64,000 nt of DNA from Oehlia diaphana. Its lineage: Eukaryota > Glomeromycota > Glomeromycetes > Glomerales > Glomeraceae. Numbering within the stretch: the first letter of the stretch is position 1; each line of letters opens with the position of its first letter. The DNA lies in the NCBI GenBank assembly GCA_003833135.1, contig QZLH01000284.1:1-64000 (forward strand). Direction: 5' to 3'. The notes under the pieces were generated by a model. That model was not told the origin of the DNA. It searched no databases and worked only from the letters and a program-made list of their open reading frames with translations. Below are positions 36,859-49,675 of the stretch, piece by piece. Position numbers and translations under genes: made by a program.

Positions 36859-39248
36859 TGGTTTTATTATTTCAAATTTTTTCATTTTTCATAATAAAAC
36901 GTTACAAACGTTACATATGTTACATATCTTTAGCCAACTCCGACTTTTTTTTTTAAAAGGTCTTATCAATCCATAAAAGATTAATAATCATAGATCTATT
37001 TAACCTATTTAACCTTGATTTATTCATATCCGTCATTTATCCGAATTTGATTAAACAATTAATTTTTATAATGAAAGTTTAAAATACATAATAAAAATAA
37101 CGCTATTTTTATTTACATGTGACTAACATATTAAGTAATAATAGATCTAATTATAAATATATAATATGTATTATACTCTAATTTATATAAACATATATAT
37201 AATATGTATTATATACTCATATTTATATAAACATATACTGTATATATAATATGTATTATATACTCATATTTATATAAACATATACCGACTGTATATAATA
37301 TATGTATAAACATATAAACATATATACTAATAGTTACTTAGTATCATATGTATTGTTTGACAGAAATAAAATTTGATTTTATCGATTGGTGAGTATATAA
37401 CATTATTGTTAAACAATGTACGAACCACTATCAAACTCCGTCATATACATGTTATCATTCCAACATCCCGGTATATAAGTTTAAATTAGGTGAAAATAGG
37501 TAAGGTTCTAAAAAAATCCATCATTTTGAGCCATTTTATAAGGGGGAAGGAAGAATGAAGTGAAAGAAGGAATTAGGGGGAAGATTGTCCGTATTACGGA
37601 ACGGCTACGGAAGTTTTAAATTATTATTATTCTTTTTTTTTTCCTTCTTTTTTTTTTCTGTATTGTAATAAGAAAATCTTGAGGCTAAAGATTTTATAGT
37701 AATATTATTTATAATTCTTTGTTTCGTTCGTACCATTTACAGCCTAAAGATTTTATTTCGGCCTAAAAAAAAGTGGGATGTTTTTTTTTTTATAAAAAAA
37801 AAAAAAAGATGATGTACCTGCATCATGACAATGTTCATGTTTCGAAAATGTCGAAAAATGCAAGACTTAAATTATTATTATTGTAACTCAAACAAAGTAA
37901 CCAAACCAGAATTTAAAGTTTGAGCTTTAAAGTTTAAGTCTATACAAATATGTAAATTTTATTGTAAATTTTTATATATATATAAAAAAGTATTTTCAAA
38001 ACCGTAATACAAAAAAATTAAAACATAGGGAATTTATGTAGTACATTATATTTTTGTAAACCAAATTTGATTATAAAAAAAAAGCATTGTCCTAAAAAAT
38101 TCTTTTAAATATTATTCCTTTTTTGATAACGTAAGGATTATTTGGAATTTTTAAGGTATTGTAATCATATACATAAATGAAAAGTTATATATATATATAT
38201 ACACTAAATAGTTATATTTATATAGTATAAAAAATATACTAATGTTTTTTTATAGAAATTGTGATTATTTAAAAAACTTGGTACAATGGTACAGTGGCAC
38301 AGTAACCTTAAGAAAAGTGGCACAGTAACATTTTAAAAAAAAGATTCTACCAGAAAGAATACGTTCAATATATATATTAATAATACATTAAATACAATAC
38401 ATATATATATATATATATAATAATTATATATCACATATATTAACTTTTAATAGTATATTTTTTTTTTTTTACGCTTCATCTTTTTTCATTAAGGTATAGT
38501 GATTTATAAGAGAATAATATATGATCAAGAAATTATAGTGATAATCATGATATTGTGATATATCTCAATCATTTATTGTTTGGTTTCACTTTTTAACCAA
38601 ATCCAGTAATAATTGTAAATCGTCATTTTTTTTAGTAAAACAATATATAACAATATCAATTAGTATAATACATTCTATATAGATGAAATATTTTCAAATA
38701 TGGTATTATTAATATAATATAATTGATAATCGAACCGTATTTTACATTAACTTTTTAATAAAAAGGAAAAAGAAGTAAAACCATTATAAAAAGACCTCAA
38801 ACATCCTGATCTTCAAAAAATTCATTATTACTCTTAAACCAAAAAAAAACGAACAGTTTTTTTTTTTAAAACCCTCCTTATTTTTATTTTTTTTTTTTTA
38901 ACGAGAAAATCTTGGAAAACGTTACAAATTTTACACAAAAAATTTAATTTTTCAGGGAAAGATTGAATTTTTTTTGTATTATAAAATACTGTATAAAAAA
39001 AATTTCACTTTTCTCCTTTTGTATAATATTATAAATAAATCAGCGAAACATAACCAAAGCATTATTATTTGGAATTTGCCAAACCTTAATCACATCCCTT
39101 GTACAAATTATAAATATTCCGGTTTTTTAAAACATATAAATATAACCTGACATAAAGAATCAAAAATTTTATTTTATTAAAAAAAAAAAAAAAAATATTC
39201 TCCCTCTCGAACAAAAAAAGAATTTTCGATCAATTAAAAAATAAAAAT
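36859..39248. other. Non-coding interval upstream of the FAAL fusion gene
   Basis: AT-rich, with three diverged tandem copies of a roughly 40-55-bp TATAATATGTATTATA-containing unit (about 37155-37320), TA microsatellites (38190-38210, 38400-38420) and long T runs. An ACATATAAATATAA stretch at about 39131-39144 could act as a TATA-like element for the gene starting at 39249, but this is only a suggestion. No coding sequence is seen. Confidence 0.45.
37155..37320. repeat. AT-rich tandem repeat
   Basis: The string TATAATATGTATTATA followed by CT(C/A)ATATTTATATAAACATATA recurs about three times head to tail with small indels. It is low-complexity and non-coding. Confidence 0.6.
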
Positions 39249-40592
39249 ATGTCTTACACATCGATATCACATTCATCACAACCGATCCCAAAAAATTCCC
39301 ATATAGGAATAATAGGTGCCGGTCCCGCTGGCATATCAATTGCTCATTTCTTAAGAAAAGAAGGTTATAATAATTTAACTTTATTAGAATCTTCTTCTCA
39401 TATAGCAGGAAAATCTGCTACTTTCTTTCATGAAAATCGAGGTTACGACGTAGGAGCATTAATGGTCGGTCATAATTATACAAACGTTAAATCTCTCGCT
39501 TCTGAACTTGATTGTCCTCTTGAAACATTTACCGGTCGTTCATTAGATATTGAAAATAATAATATATTAGTGAATGATACAAATAAAATTGGAATTTATT
39601 CTAAATTACTTCCACATATAAGTCATTATTTAGAGGAAAAACAATCTTTTTTGAATATTTCTTGTCCTGGTCATGGTCAATTAAGTGAACGTGAATTATA
39701 TGCTCCTATTACTCAATTTTTAAAAGATCGTAATATGTCCTATTTAAAAGATGCTTGGAGTTTGGCTTATACTAGTGCTGGTTATGGTTATATCCAGGAT
39801 GATATACCCGCTGCTTATTTCCTCAAATTCATCGAAAATTCCGAAAATACCATTTCATATTTTAAAAACGGTTTCCAAGATTTTTGGTCAAAAATGTCCA
39901 AAGTATGTATAAATTTTTTAAAATTTATGTTGTTTTAACTTTACATTAAACTTTTTTTTTTTTTAACTTTACTAATTTACTATTTACTATTTAACCATTA
40001 AAATTTCCGTTAATTCCCCCTAATAAAAGAACCTCAATGTAATTTACAATTCCAAAGTAATTTCCATTGATCGTTCCCTAAAACAAAAAAATTTAGGTCC
40101 TATCCTTGTTACCACAAAAAATTCTATCAATAATTTTGAACAAACATTAGCCTTTGATTACATAATAATTGCCACAAACCCTCGGCAAACTGAACAATTC
40201 ATTACTACCCCATCACCACTGGAATCTCATCTTTTCTCTCAAGTTATTACTTTTGATTTTTATACCATTATTGCAACGGTAAAAAATTTACCAACAAAAG
40301 TTGGAATGACAACAATACCGAAATATTGTTCTGATAAAAGTTATGTTGGTCACACGACTGCCTATTATTGTGCTTATGGGGGCGTCCCAACTTATATTTT
40401 TTACGCTTATGGAAATAAAGATATTGGTCCTGAACAAGTTACTGAATTATTAAAACAAGATATAATATCTATGGGCGGTGAATTAGAAGAAATTCATTAT
40501 AATCAACGTTGGGATTTTTTCCCTCATGGTAATTATATAAATTTGTGTAATATTTAATATATATAATAATTTTTATAATTTTTTTTTACTCA

Positions 40593-40635
<43 letters not shown>

Positions 40636-43600
40636 CTTAGTTTCATCTTTAAGCATGGCTAGAGGTTTTTATAGTAAAGTTGAAAATGTTCAAGGAGAAC
40701 AAGGAACTTTTTATGTTGGCGGCTGGTTAGATTTCGAACTTACTGAAAATTGTATTTCATACTCACGTGACTTGGTCCGACGTTTCTTTAATTTATCAGG
40801 AAAAAATGAAAAATCATTACATTTACCTGTTCTACCTCATATTGATATTAAACCCGTTTCAAATCTTAATTGGGGTATGCTTTTACGATTAGCAGCAAAA
40901 AGATATCCTGATAAAGTAGCCTTCACTTGGGTAGATGTTAATTTACGTGAAGAAGCAAAAATTACTTATTCTGAATTATATAGACAATCAAGATGTGTTG
41001 CTTATTATTTAAGAAATAACGCAGGTCATAAAGTTGGTGATCCTATTTTACTCTGTTATGCTCCAGGTCTTAAATTTTTACCTATATTATTTGGATGTAT
41101 GTTGGCAGGAATTATTGCTGTTCCTATAGCTCCACCAAATCTTGCTACAGCTGATAAAGATATTGCAAGATTTAAATATTTAGCTCAAACAACTGGTGCT
41201 AAATTAGTATTTTCCGATAAAAATTATATGCTCTACACAAAATTATATGCTGCTAAAAGTTATTTCGGTTTTGGAAAAAAAATTGAATGGCCTGAAGATT
41301 TAATTTGGGTAGAAGGGGAAAATATTATTTCATCACGTGATCTATTCGATGAAAAATTAATTGATGAAATTGATAGTGATAATGTTGCAGTTTTACAATT
41401 TTCTTCCGGAAGTACTGGTGATCCTAAAGGTGTTATGTTAACTCATAAAAATTTATTACATAACGTCGACCTTATGCAAACTGAAATAGATCTTGGACCT
41501 GATGATACTATAGCTTTTTGGGTACCACAATTTCATGATTTAGGTTTAATTGGAGGTTTCTTAAATACAATACGTGGAGGTTGTAAATCTGTTGTTATGT
41601 CACCTTTAACATTTTTACAAAAACCTGAAAGTTGGTTACAAATGATAACAAATTATCAAGCTACATTTACTGCTGCACCAAATTTTGCTTATGAATTAGC
41701 TGCAAGAAAATGTGATAATAATAGTATAAAAAATTTGAATTTGAATTCTATAAGAGGTGCTTTTAATGGTGCTGAACCTGTACGTTGGTCAACTTTAAAA
41801 TCTTTTGCTAAAAAATTCGGTCCTGCAGGATTTAAACTTTCAATGTTTAAATGTCTTTATGGTTTAGCAGAACATTGTGCTTATTCTGTAGGATTTAGAA
41901 ATCTTCATGATATACCAACAGTTATTGATATTGATCCTATTCCACTTCGTGAAGGTCGTGTTAAAGTACGAAATAATACTTTAACTAATAGTAATAATGA
42001 TAATTCTCCTGCAAATAATATAGTTTCAACTGGTGTACCTAATTTAATGATGCAAGTTGAAGTTAGAGTTGTAGATCAAGAAACTAAAAAACTTTGTTCT
42101 CCAAATACTATTGGTGAAGTTTGGGTATCAAGTCCAAGTGTAGGTAAAGGTTATTATGGTAAAGAAAAAAATAGTGAAGAAACATTTAGAGCAAAATTGG
42201 ATAATGATGATCATGGTAATTGGATAACTGATAATGGTAGTTTCCTAAGAACCGGTGATCTTGGATTCTTATATAATGGTGAATTATTCATTACAGGACG
42301 TGTAAGTATATTAATTTTTTTTTAATGTGTATAAAATTATATTATATATATATTTTTTTATTAATCGATTTTTTTTTTTTTTTTATTATTAGCAAAAAGA
42401 TGTTATTATTATAAATGGAAAAAATCATTATCCTCAAGATATTGAACTAACAGTTCAAGAATCTCATAATGCAATTCGACCTGGATGTATTTGCGCAATA
42501 AATCATACTGATGTTGAAAATGGTACAGATTCACTTATTGTCCTCGTAGAAATCCGTCAACAAAAAGATATTAAACAAGAACTTTTACAAGAAATTTGTG
42601 ATTGTATCGCAAGAGTTGTACCAGGAAATCATGGTCTTTCATGTCAACGTATAGTAATATTAAAACAACATAGTATACCAAAAACAACAAGTGGAAAACT
42701 TCAACGTGCAAAAGCAAGAGATTTATTGCTTAATGGTTCAATGGATAAAAAGATTATAACCAGTGTAGGAGAAATTGTACAAGATCCCATGAATGTAGTT
42801 GATATTAAAGAAAAGAAACCTAAAAAGAAACCTTTAATGACCTTAGAAACAATTCAACAAAAAATTGCCGTTAACGTACATAAAGTATCTAAATTAGCCT
42901 CCAAATTATCAATTGATAAAATTGATTTTAAAGTAAATTTAATTACAACTTACGGTTTTGATTCATTAGCTGCCGTTCAATTAACAGCCTGTCTTAAAGA
43001 TGAATTTGGTATTGAAATAGCCCCTGCTCTTTTATTAGACTTACCTACAATATCTGATTTAGCTAGTCATATATTAAAACAATTAACAACATTAAATTCT
43101 GAATATGATGAGGGAGAAGATGAGAATCCTACTATATCATTGAAAGAGATTCAAGAAAAAATTACTAGTCATGTACATATGATTTCCAAATTAGCCTCAA
43201 AAATCCCAAAGAATGAATTAAACATTAATGCAAATCTTATCACCGATTATGGCTTTGATTCATTAGCTGCTGTGCAGTTGACCGCTTCAATGAAACAAAG
43301 TTTCGGTATTGAAGTAGCTCCCGCATTATTATATGATGTTCATACAATTGCAGATTTAAGTAATCATGTTCATAAATTACTCATTGAAGAAACACGTACT
43401 AATAAAAAGAAATCAAGAAAATCTCATGTCACTACTACTCAAGAAAATGATTTAATATTCGAAGATGATGGAAAAGAAGATCCAATAATAATACCTTTAG
43501 CTCCAAAGAATGTTGTTAATAAACATAATTCACCACTTTATTGTATACATCCTTTATTGGGTAATGTTGCAAGTTATGTCCTCCTTGCCAAGAATCTTGG

Positions 43601-44492
43601 AATCAATAGACCTGTATATGGAATTCAAGCTCCAAGTGATGTTGATGATGATATTAAAGTTATTGCTAAAAGATATGTAAAAGCTATTCTATTACATCAA
43701 CAAACTCAACCTTATTATTTATGTGGATATTCTTATGGTGGATTAGTTGCATGGGAAATGGCAAAATTATTACAACAAAATGGAGTTAAAGTTGGTGGTC
43801 TTTATTTAATTGATGCTCCTGCTCCACTTCAAAAAAGTGTTCGTAATCTAACTAACGATGAAGAACCACATATAATATGGAAAGATGATATTGAACAATT
43901 ATTAAATGATGCTGATTCTCAATGGATGGTTCGTGCCGAAAATGAGGACCCTTCAAAAATTGAAGCATTTAAAAGACAAATTGGAAAATTAATCGCTTCA
44001 ATGTATTCTTATACTTCCGATTATACAACTAATGAAACAGTACAACAATTTCCAATACATTATTGGAGAGCAAAAGATTATGCAGGAAAGACAAGTAAAT
44101 TATTACTTGATCATCCATCATTCCATGAATCAAATTTCGGCTGGGAACATTATCAAGGTGAAATAACTTTTCATCGTCCAATATCAGGGCATCATTATAA
44201 TGTATTACGTGAAGAAACAGCGGGACGTTTGGCAAGAGAATTTGATATGCCAATACAAAATAGAAGAGGCAGTATGGATCTTAGACCATTAATGTTAGAA
44301 AAAGTTGCTACCTCACAACGTGGAAGTCCTAATTCATCATCATCATCTGGAAAAAGTTTTCCTTTATTCAAAAGTTCTGATAAAAAGAATATGACTAGTA
44401 TAATATTAAAAACACAAATATCGATACCGTTACCTGTTGCAATAATAGGAATGTTTATCTGCATGTATTTTTATAACTTTGCTTTCTTATAA
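39249..44492 (+). CDS. Amine oxidase - fatty acyl-AMP ligase - ACP - ACP - thioesterase fusion with hydrophobic C-terminus
   Basis: Four phase-consistent exons (39249-39902, 40030-40528, 40641-42301, 42393-44492) encode about 1,637 aa. Residues 1-430: FAD-binding amine-oxidase fold with GIIGAGPAGISIAHFL and the acidic LLES that follows. Residues about 460-1040: adenylation domain with FSSGSTGDPKGVMLTH, the FAAL-typical WVPQFHDLGLIGG, RTGDLGFLYNG and a C-terminal lysine in TTSGKLQRAKAR. Two carrier domains follow, each with GFDSLAAVQLTA (phosphopantetheine serine near residues 1127 and 1226). A thioesterase comes next, with nucleophile motif GYSYGG near 1383 and a late histidine in GHHYNVL. 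The last 30 residues are hydrophobic. The domain order implies that a fatty acid is activated as acyl-AMP, loaded on the carrier pair and released by the thioesterase, with the flavoenzyme oxidising substrate or product. No ketosynthase or condensation domain is present. The product is unknown. Confidence 0.85.
40598..40635. repeat. Poly(T) tract in intron 2 of the FAAL fusion gene
   Basis: About 38 T directly precede the CTTAG acceptor at 40636-40640. It is an unusually long polypyrimidine tract; the true length may differ from the assembled one. Confidence 0.8.
44395..44492 (+). other. Hydrophobic C-terminal cassette of the FAAL fusion (shared with dynamins B and D)
   Basis: Encodes TQISIPLPVAIIGMFICMYF and a short YNFAFL end. 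It follows a Ser-rich linker (SSSSSGK) and a basic DKKN. Length and hydrophobicity fit a single C-terminal membrane anchor. Nucleotides 44398-44478 align closely with 50921-51000 in dynamin B and with 60893-60955 in dynamin D. Confidence 0.75.
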
Positions 44493-45203
44493 AAAAAAAT
44501 GATATTATCGATATTATCGATATTATTGTATATTTATTTTCTTTCTTTCTTTTTTTGTATTTATTTTTCTATTTTTCATTTCGATATAATCTTTTGGTTT
44601 CTATTTCACGACGGAAAAAAAATTTCATATATATATTTCATTATTTATCTTTAAAAAACTTTTTTTAAAAAAATACGAACTTTTTAAAACACTCGGAAAA
44701 AAAAAAAATTTTTTTTTTTTTCATTTTACAACTAAATTAGCGCTTTTTTTTCCTCGATTTTTATTTATCACGACATATATTTTTTCTATTAGTTACATCA
44801 TATTATATCATTATTTTTTATTTTTCTTATCGTTGTTATATAAATTGTACATATACACTTTATTATTTAATAAAAGCATTATCTATCAATTAAAAATTAA
44901 ATTAAAAAAAAAAAAAAATTGAAAATGTTAATTATGCTATTTAAATCTTATGTGCATGCAGGGGGACGTCTTTTATTTCTTTTGAGGTTGGAATATATTA
45001 AAAATATTAAATATATCCCGTCAAGGTTATTCCATATTAGGTGATCCATTTCCAAACAAATTTTTTTCGAAATTTTTTTTTATTTTAAATTGAGGCAATT
45101 GAACCAAAAAAAAAAAAAAATCTTTTTTTTTTCTCCTTTTCATTTTTGATTTACATTTTATTTACGTCGTATATTTATTTATTTACGTAAAAAAAAAAAA
45201 AAA
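44493..45203. other. Intergenic region between FAAL fusion and NRK
   Basis: AT-rich with T and A runs. AATAAA-type candidates (for example 44868-44874) may serve the upstream gene. A run of 14 A lies almost against the NRK start codon at 45204. Nothing else is seen. Confidence 0.45.
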
Positions 45204-46532
45204 ATGACAAATAGAAAAGTTGTTACAGTAGGAATTAGGTAAAAAGATTTCTATATGTTTAATATGTTTAATATGTTTTAATATATGTTAATTATGTTAA
45301 TATGTTAATTATGTTAATTATGTTAATTAATTATCGGTTATTATATATTTATATTTTTATAATTTATATATATGTGTATTTTTTTCTTTTTTTGATAGTG
45401 GAGCATCATGTTCAGGTAAAACTGTACGTAAATTATTAATTAAATTAAATTAAATTATTATTATTTAATTTTTTTTTTTTTTTTTGAATTGATTTAATAA
45501 CACTTTTTTTTTTTTATTTAATAGACATTGGTTAGATGGTTAGAAAAAATCTTTCCAAATATACACACAGTTTATCAAGATGATTTTTTCAAGGTAAAAA
45601 AGAAAAATCAACTTTTATAATATTCCCCTAACATATTATAAACCTTAACAATTATTTTCTTTTTAAAAGCCTGAAAAAGAAATTCCAATTGATCCAATAA
45701 CAAAACTAAACAATTGGGATTGTCCTGAAGCAGTAGATTTTAATAAATTTACCAAAGTACTTCATCAATTACGTACAACTGGTACTTTACCATCAACATT
45801 TCAATCTAAAGAAAGTAAGAATGAACGTAAAGATATTGAAACGATTGAATTAAATGATTTAGCTGAAGAATTATCTAAAAAAGTAAAAAATTCATTAAAA
45901 GAAAAAAAAGATGATAATGATAATAATGATGATAATCATCATAATCATCATAATCATCATAATGATGATGATGATGATGATGATGAATGGAATATTTTAT
46001 TAGTAGATGGATTCTTATTATATGTTAATCAAGATGTTATTAATGAATTAGATACTAAATTATTCGTTAATGCTAGTTATGATACTTTAAAAACTAGGAG
46101 AGAAAATAGAGCTGGTTACGTTACTATAGAAGGTAAATGTGTAAACCATGTCTTTTATATGTTTTTTATGTTTTTTATACATTTTTATATGTTTTTTACG
46201 TTTTTTTTACATGTTTATTTTAACATTGGTTTTTTTTACTTTTACTTTTTTACTTTACTAATATTATGATATTTTATATATTAATAATAGGATTTTGGGT
46301 TGATCCACCAAATTATTTTGATGATATAGTTTGGCCAAATTATGCTAAAGCTAATAAACATATACTTGATAAATTAGAAAAAGGGAATGAAAAGATAGAA
46401 AATTTAAATTCAGATTCTATTAAAATAGATGATTTAACTATATTAGAATCTGATCATCCTACAACGATATCAAAGAATGTTGAAAAGGTGGTAATGATGA
46501 TTTTAGATCATATTGTTAATAGGAAAAAATGA
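45204..46532 (+). CDS. NRK1: Nicotinamide riboside kinase
   Basis: Five phase-consistent exons (45204-45238, 45399-45423, 45525-45593, 45670-46132, 46291-46532) encode 277 aa. The family phosphorylates nicotinamide riboside to NMN, a salvage route to NAD+ in the cytosol. Visible hallmarks are a P-loop GASCSGKTTLVRWLEKIF near residues 13-30, the substrate-side motif YQDDFFKPEKEIP near 37-49, NNWDCPEAVDF, VDGFLLY before the lid region, LKTRRENRAGYVT as the arginine-rich lid, and FWVDPPNYFDDIVWPNY. A microsatellite-like insert encodes runs of His-His-Asn and Asp (about 45910-45985), absent from typical members. The first exon is only 35 nt. A decayed partial copy lies at 51310-51475. Confidence 0.88.
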
Positions 46533-47447
46533 GAACATTTTTTGACATTATTATGGTCACTCAGTATGATTCATTTTGTGAAATTCATCTAAAAACTCAA
46601 TAAAAATATCTCGACAAAAAAAATTTATGTTGTCACAACAAATATTACTTCTATGGTTTAGACAAAGATTTGTTTCCTATAGTAAACAAAATTCTTTGGT
46701 AAATATCTTATCCTTATCGAACTTATTGATAACACAATCAAATATCCTAATTTTTATTTGTTAACGTGAATATGATGATGATGAATTAAATTGAGCAGGA
46801 CTTTAATTGTTCGAAGGACTTAACTATTAGAAAAGAAAGGTAATAATCATCCAATTAAAATTATTCAAAAAGAGCGTAAGGGACAATTTCTTCAAGTTTT
46901 TATACTTACAATTATGAAAACTTTGGAATGCCTTATTTACAATTATTCTACACCTGAGAAAATTATCAGTAGATTTACCTAATATTTCATTATAAACAAA
47001 TTAAATCTATTTATACACGCATCGGAGTTAGCGTCCTCTCCTTGATGTGATTTGGCGTGATAACCGGAAATCTCACAAAAGTTAAATTTGATTATTAAAA
47101 AAAAATAACTAGGTTTTTATTTAAAAAAAAAAGGATACATGATATAATAATATCACTTTACGTGTTGTAAATATTATGTAATAATAAATTAAATTTTATA
47201 TATTGTTAAACATGTGATTATGATTTTATTTTACTATTTGTTAAAAATACATTTTTGTTTTTTTAATAGTTTTCCAAATTCGTATTAAGCTTACTCATTA
47301 TAGAAACAAAGAAAATTTCGTAAGTTTTGCTGAGCAGTATAAAAAAAATTTCATTGTAAAATATATTTGAACTTCATTTAAAGCAAAAATTTTTTATTAT
47401 TATTATTTTTTTTTTTAATTAAATTTTTCTTTGAAAAATTAAGCAAA
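46533..47447. other. Intergenic region, NRK to dynamin locus A
   Basis: No gene. The right part holds the conserved upstream motif CTTACTCATTATAGAAACAA (47290-47309) shared with the other dynamin loci. Confidence 0.5.
47290..47312 (+). promoter_or_regulatory. Conserved dynamin-cluster upstream motif (locus A)
   Basis: CTTACTCATTATAGAAACAA, 158 bp upstream of the locus A ATG. The preceding CCAAATTCGTATTAAG is also found before the copy at locus E. Confidence 0.6.
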
Positions 47448-48600
47448 ATGGCTAAACAACAAAAATCTCCATTAGCAGAGATCCCAACCATTGTTTTGTT
47501 TGGTGATCGTTATAGTGGCAAAAGTTCTGTTTTAAAACGTTTAACTGGCGGTTTACCATTGACAGGGTAAGAAAAAAAATATTTTATTTATTTATTTATT
47601 TATTTTTTTTTACAAATAAAAAATTTATTCCTTATACAATCAATATAAAAAGAATACGCACATATAGTATAGTTGAAATTCGTTTGTTAAAAGCTGAGGA
47701 GCCGTTACATAAAATCTCTTTACGTTACATAGAAGACAAAAATCATCAACCGATATCTCCATGGGAAATCACGTTTGCTATTATAACGGATTTAGATGAG
47801 GAAGAAATTGAAAAAAAATTGCATGAAGCTCAACGTTATGTACGAAATCCGAGTATTACTAAACATACACTATTGCCACCTGATATTGATGAGTTATGTT
47901 TTACAAAAAATTCAGTATGTGTTACAATTAGTGGTCCAGACCAGATGTACAATTTATCTATGATCGATTTGCCAGGTAAATAAAAAAAAAAAAATGATGG
48001 AGTGAGGTAGATATAAATTTAATCCGTTTCCTTTTTATTCTACTACACGTAGGAGTTGTAAGAAATGATGAAAGCCACGAAATTTTCGTATTATCTTTAA
48101 TAAAAGATTATATTAAAAAAGAATCGGCAATTTTGGTTCCAATATTTCCAGCAACTTCTGATATAAATACACAATGCGCACATCGTCTTGTGCGTGAAGC
48201 AGATCCTACCGGTCAACGTACAGTGGCCGTCCTAACGAAAATGGATCGTATTGTCGATGTCGATTATCCATGTGATGACGAAAAACACCTTGAACTTGCT
48301 ACTCTTGTAAAAGGTCAAGGTGAACATCAACTTGTAAATGGTACTTACGTTATAAGAAATCCTACCAATTCAGAAATTCATGAGGATCCAGATGAGTTGG
48401 AAATAGAGACAATTAAAGCTCTTAAACAAATTAGGATTTGGAAGGATGTACCATCTGATCGATATGGTTTACATAATCTGACAATAAAATTATATGAACG
48501 AGTACGAACTTGTTATGGTTTGTCCCAAATTGACAATCAGCCTAAATTACCGGTTTCTTATGAAAGTAATGAAACTTCTCTTGTATATTTATTATTTTGA
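47448..48600 (+). pseudogene. Dynamin-like GTPase locus A, degenerate and truncated
   Basis: Exons 47448-47566, 47668-47975 and 48053-48600 can be joined in phase (324 aa), but the product is impaired. Relative to paralogues B, D and E, about 30 residues before the P-loop are missing: the text jumps from SPLAE to IPTIV. The P-loop is GDRYSGKSS where paralogues have GDQSSGKSS. The conserved GSTKST segment at the start of exon 2 (switch I) is lost because an in-frame TAG occupies the position of its lysine codon and splicing must skip it. DLPG and LTKMD remain. After NLTIKL the sequence diverges from all paralogues (YERVRTCYGL onward) and stops, so the stalk is absent. It may be transcribed, but a normal GTPase is unlikely. 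Confidence 0.65.
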
Positions 48601-49675
48601 TTTGGGGCATATTACAATTTGGAGCACAACACTATCACTTGTACTGTGAACGACAATTGTTTTAATCTTCAAATAGGAACCTGCTTTATTAACAGATAAT
48701 TTTTTATTATCATTTGTTTTATGTATTCATGCCAACTGTTATGTGCTAAAAAATCAATGTAAGCTCCACATTTTTATCACTAGGGTTTAAAATTATTTTT
48801 CTTTGAAAATTTAGTTAATCATTAATTATAGAATTTACGTCGACACGGTAAGTAATCTATTAGCTTTTCATTAAAGTTGTGGCCTCGTTCATAAAAATCA
48901 CTTCGTAAAAACTAATGTTTTATTACGAATTATAAATTTCTCATATTTTCTATATTTATTACTTAAGAATATTATAACAGTCATAATGCATATCATTAAT
49001 TCAAGGTTAGTGCTCGATGCATTATTCGCCCTATTCAACTTAATCATATAGAGTTCCCATGAATTTACCTCATTAGGAGACGCAGACGCCTTTAATTAAA
49101 ATTAATTAATTTAAAGTACTTGCAAGTTGCAATTCAAATATTATATTTCCGCATTATCAACTTCATTAGTAAAAATAAGATGTTCATTAAAAGATAATTT
49201 AATAAATTTATTAAAAATAATTCATGATAATATTCCAATGCCTAATGTTATTATCAATGAATTCAATGAATACAAATATAATTGTTCATCCATGAATTAT
49301 TGTTCTTTTCTTTAATCTACTTTAAAATTTATTGAGAAATTATTTTATCCATAAGTACTTCCATAAGTCCAGTATAATTTATACTAATAATCTCTCGCTT
49401 TAGATAGTCTTTGTAAATCAACTAACTTGTTCATTTAATAACAATTTTGGAACTTATGAAATAGACTTACTCATTATGGAAACAAAGAGATTGAAAAACA
49501 ACGCGTATATAAACATTTTAACATAAATGTAATTTCATTCAATAATCGAAATAATTTTTAATAAACCTGTATTAGGGATAAGTCAAGTTTTCCAATCATC
49601 CATAAATTCATCGCTCAAAAATACAATTGAATTTTTTCTTCTTTAATATAGATAATTTAATAAAATTTAATTGAA
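48601..49675. other. Intergenic region, locus A to locus B
   Basis: No gene is supported. An open frame at 49127-49315 has no recognisable content. The right part has TCATTTAATAACAATTTTGG (49431) followed 35 bp later by the conserved CTTACTCATTAT motif. Confidence 0.45.
49466..49488 (+). promoter_or_regulatory. Conserved dynamin-cluster upstream motif (locus B)
   Basis: CTTACTCATTATGGAAACAA, about 210 bp upstream of the locus B ATG, preceded at 49431 by TCATTTAATAACAATTTTGG. It is a two-part arrangement shared with loci C and D. Confidence 0.6.
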
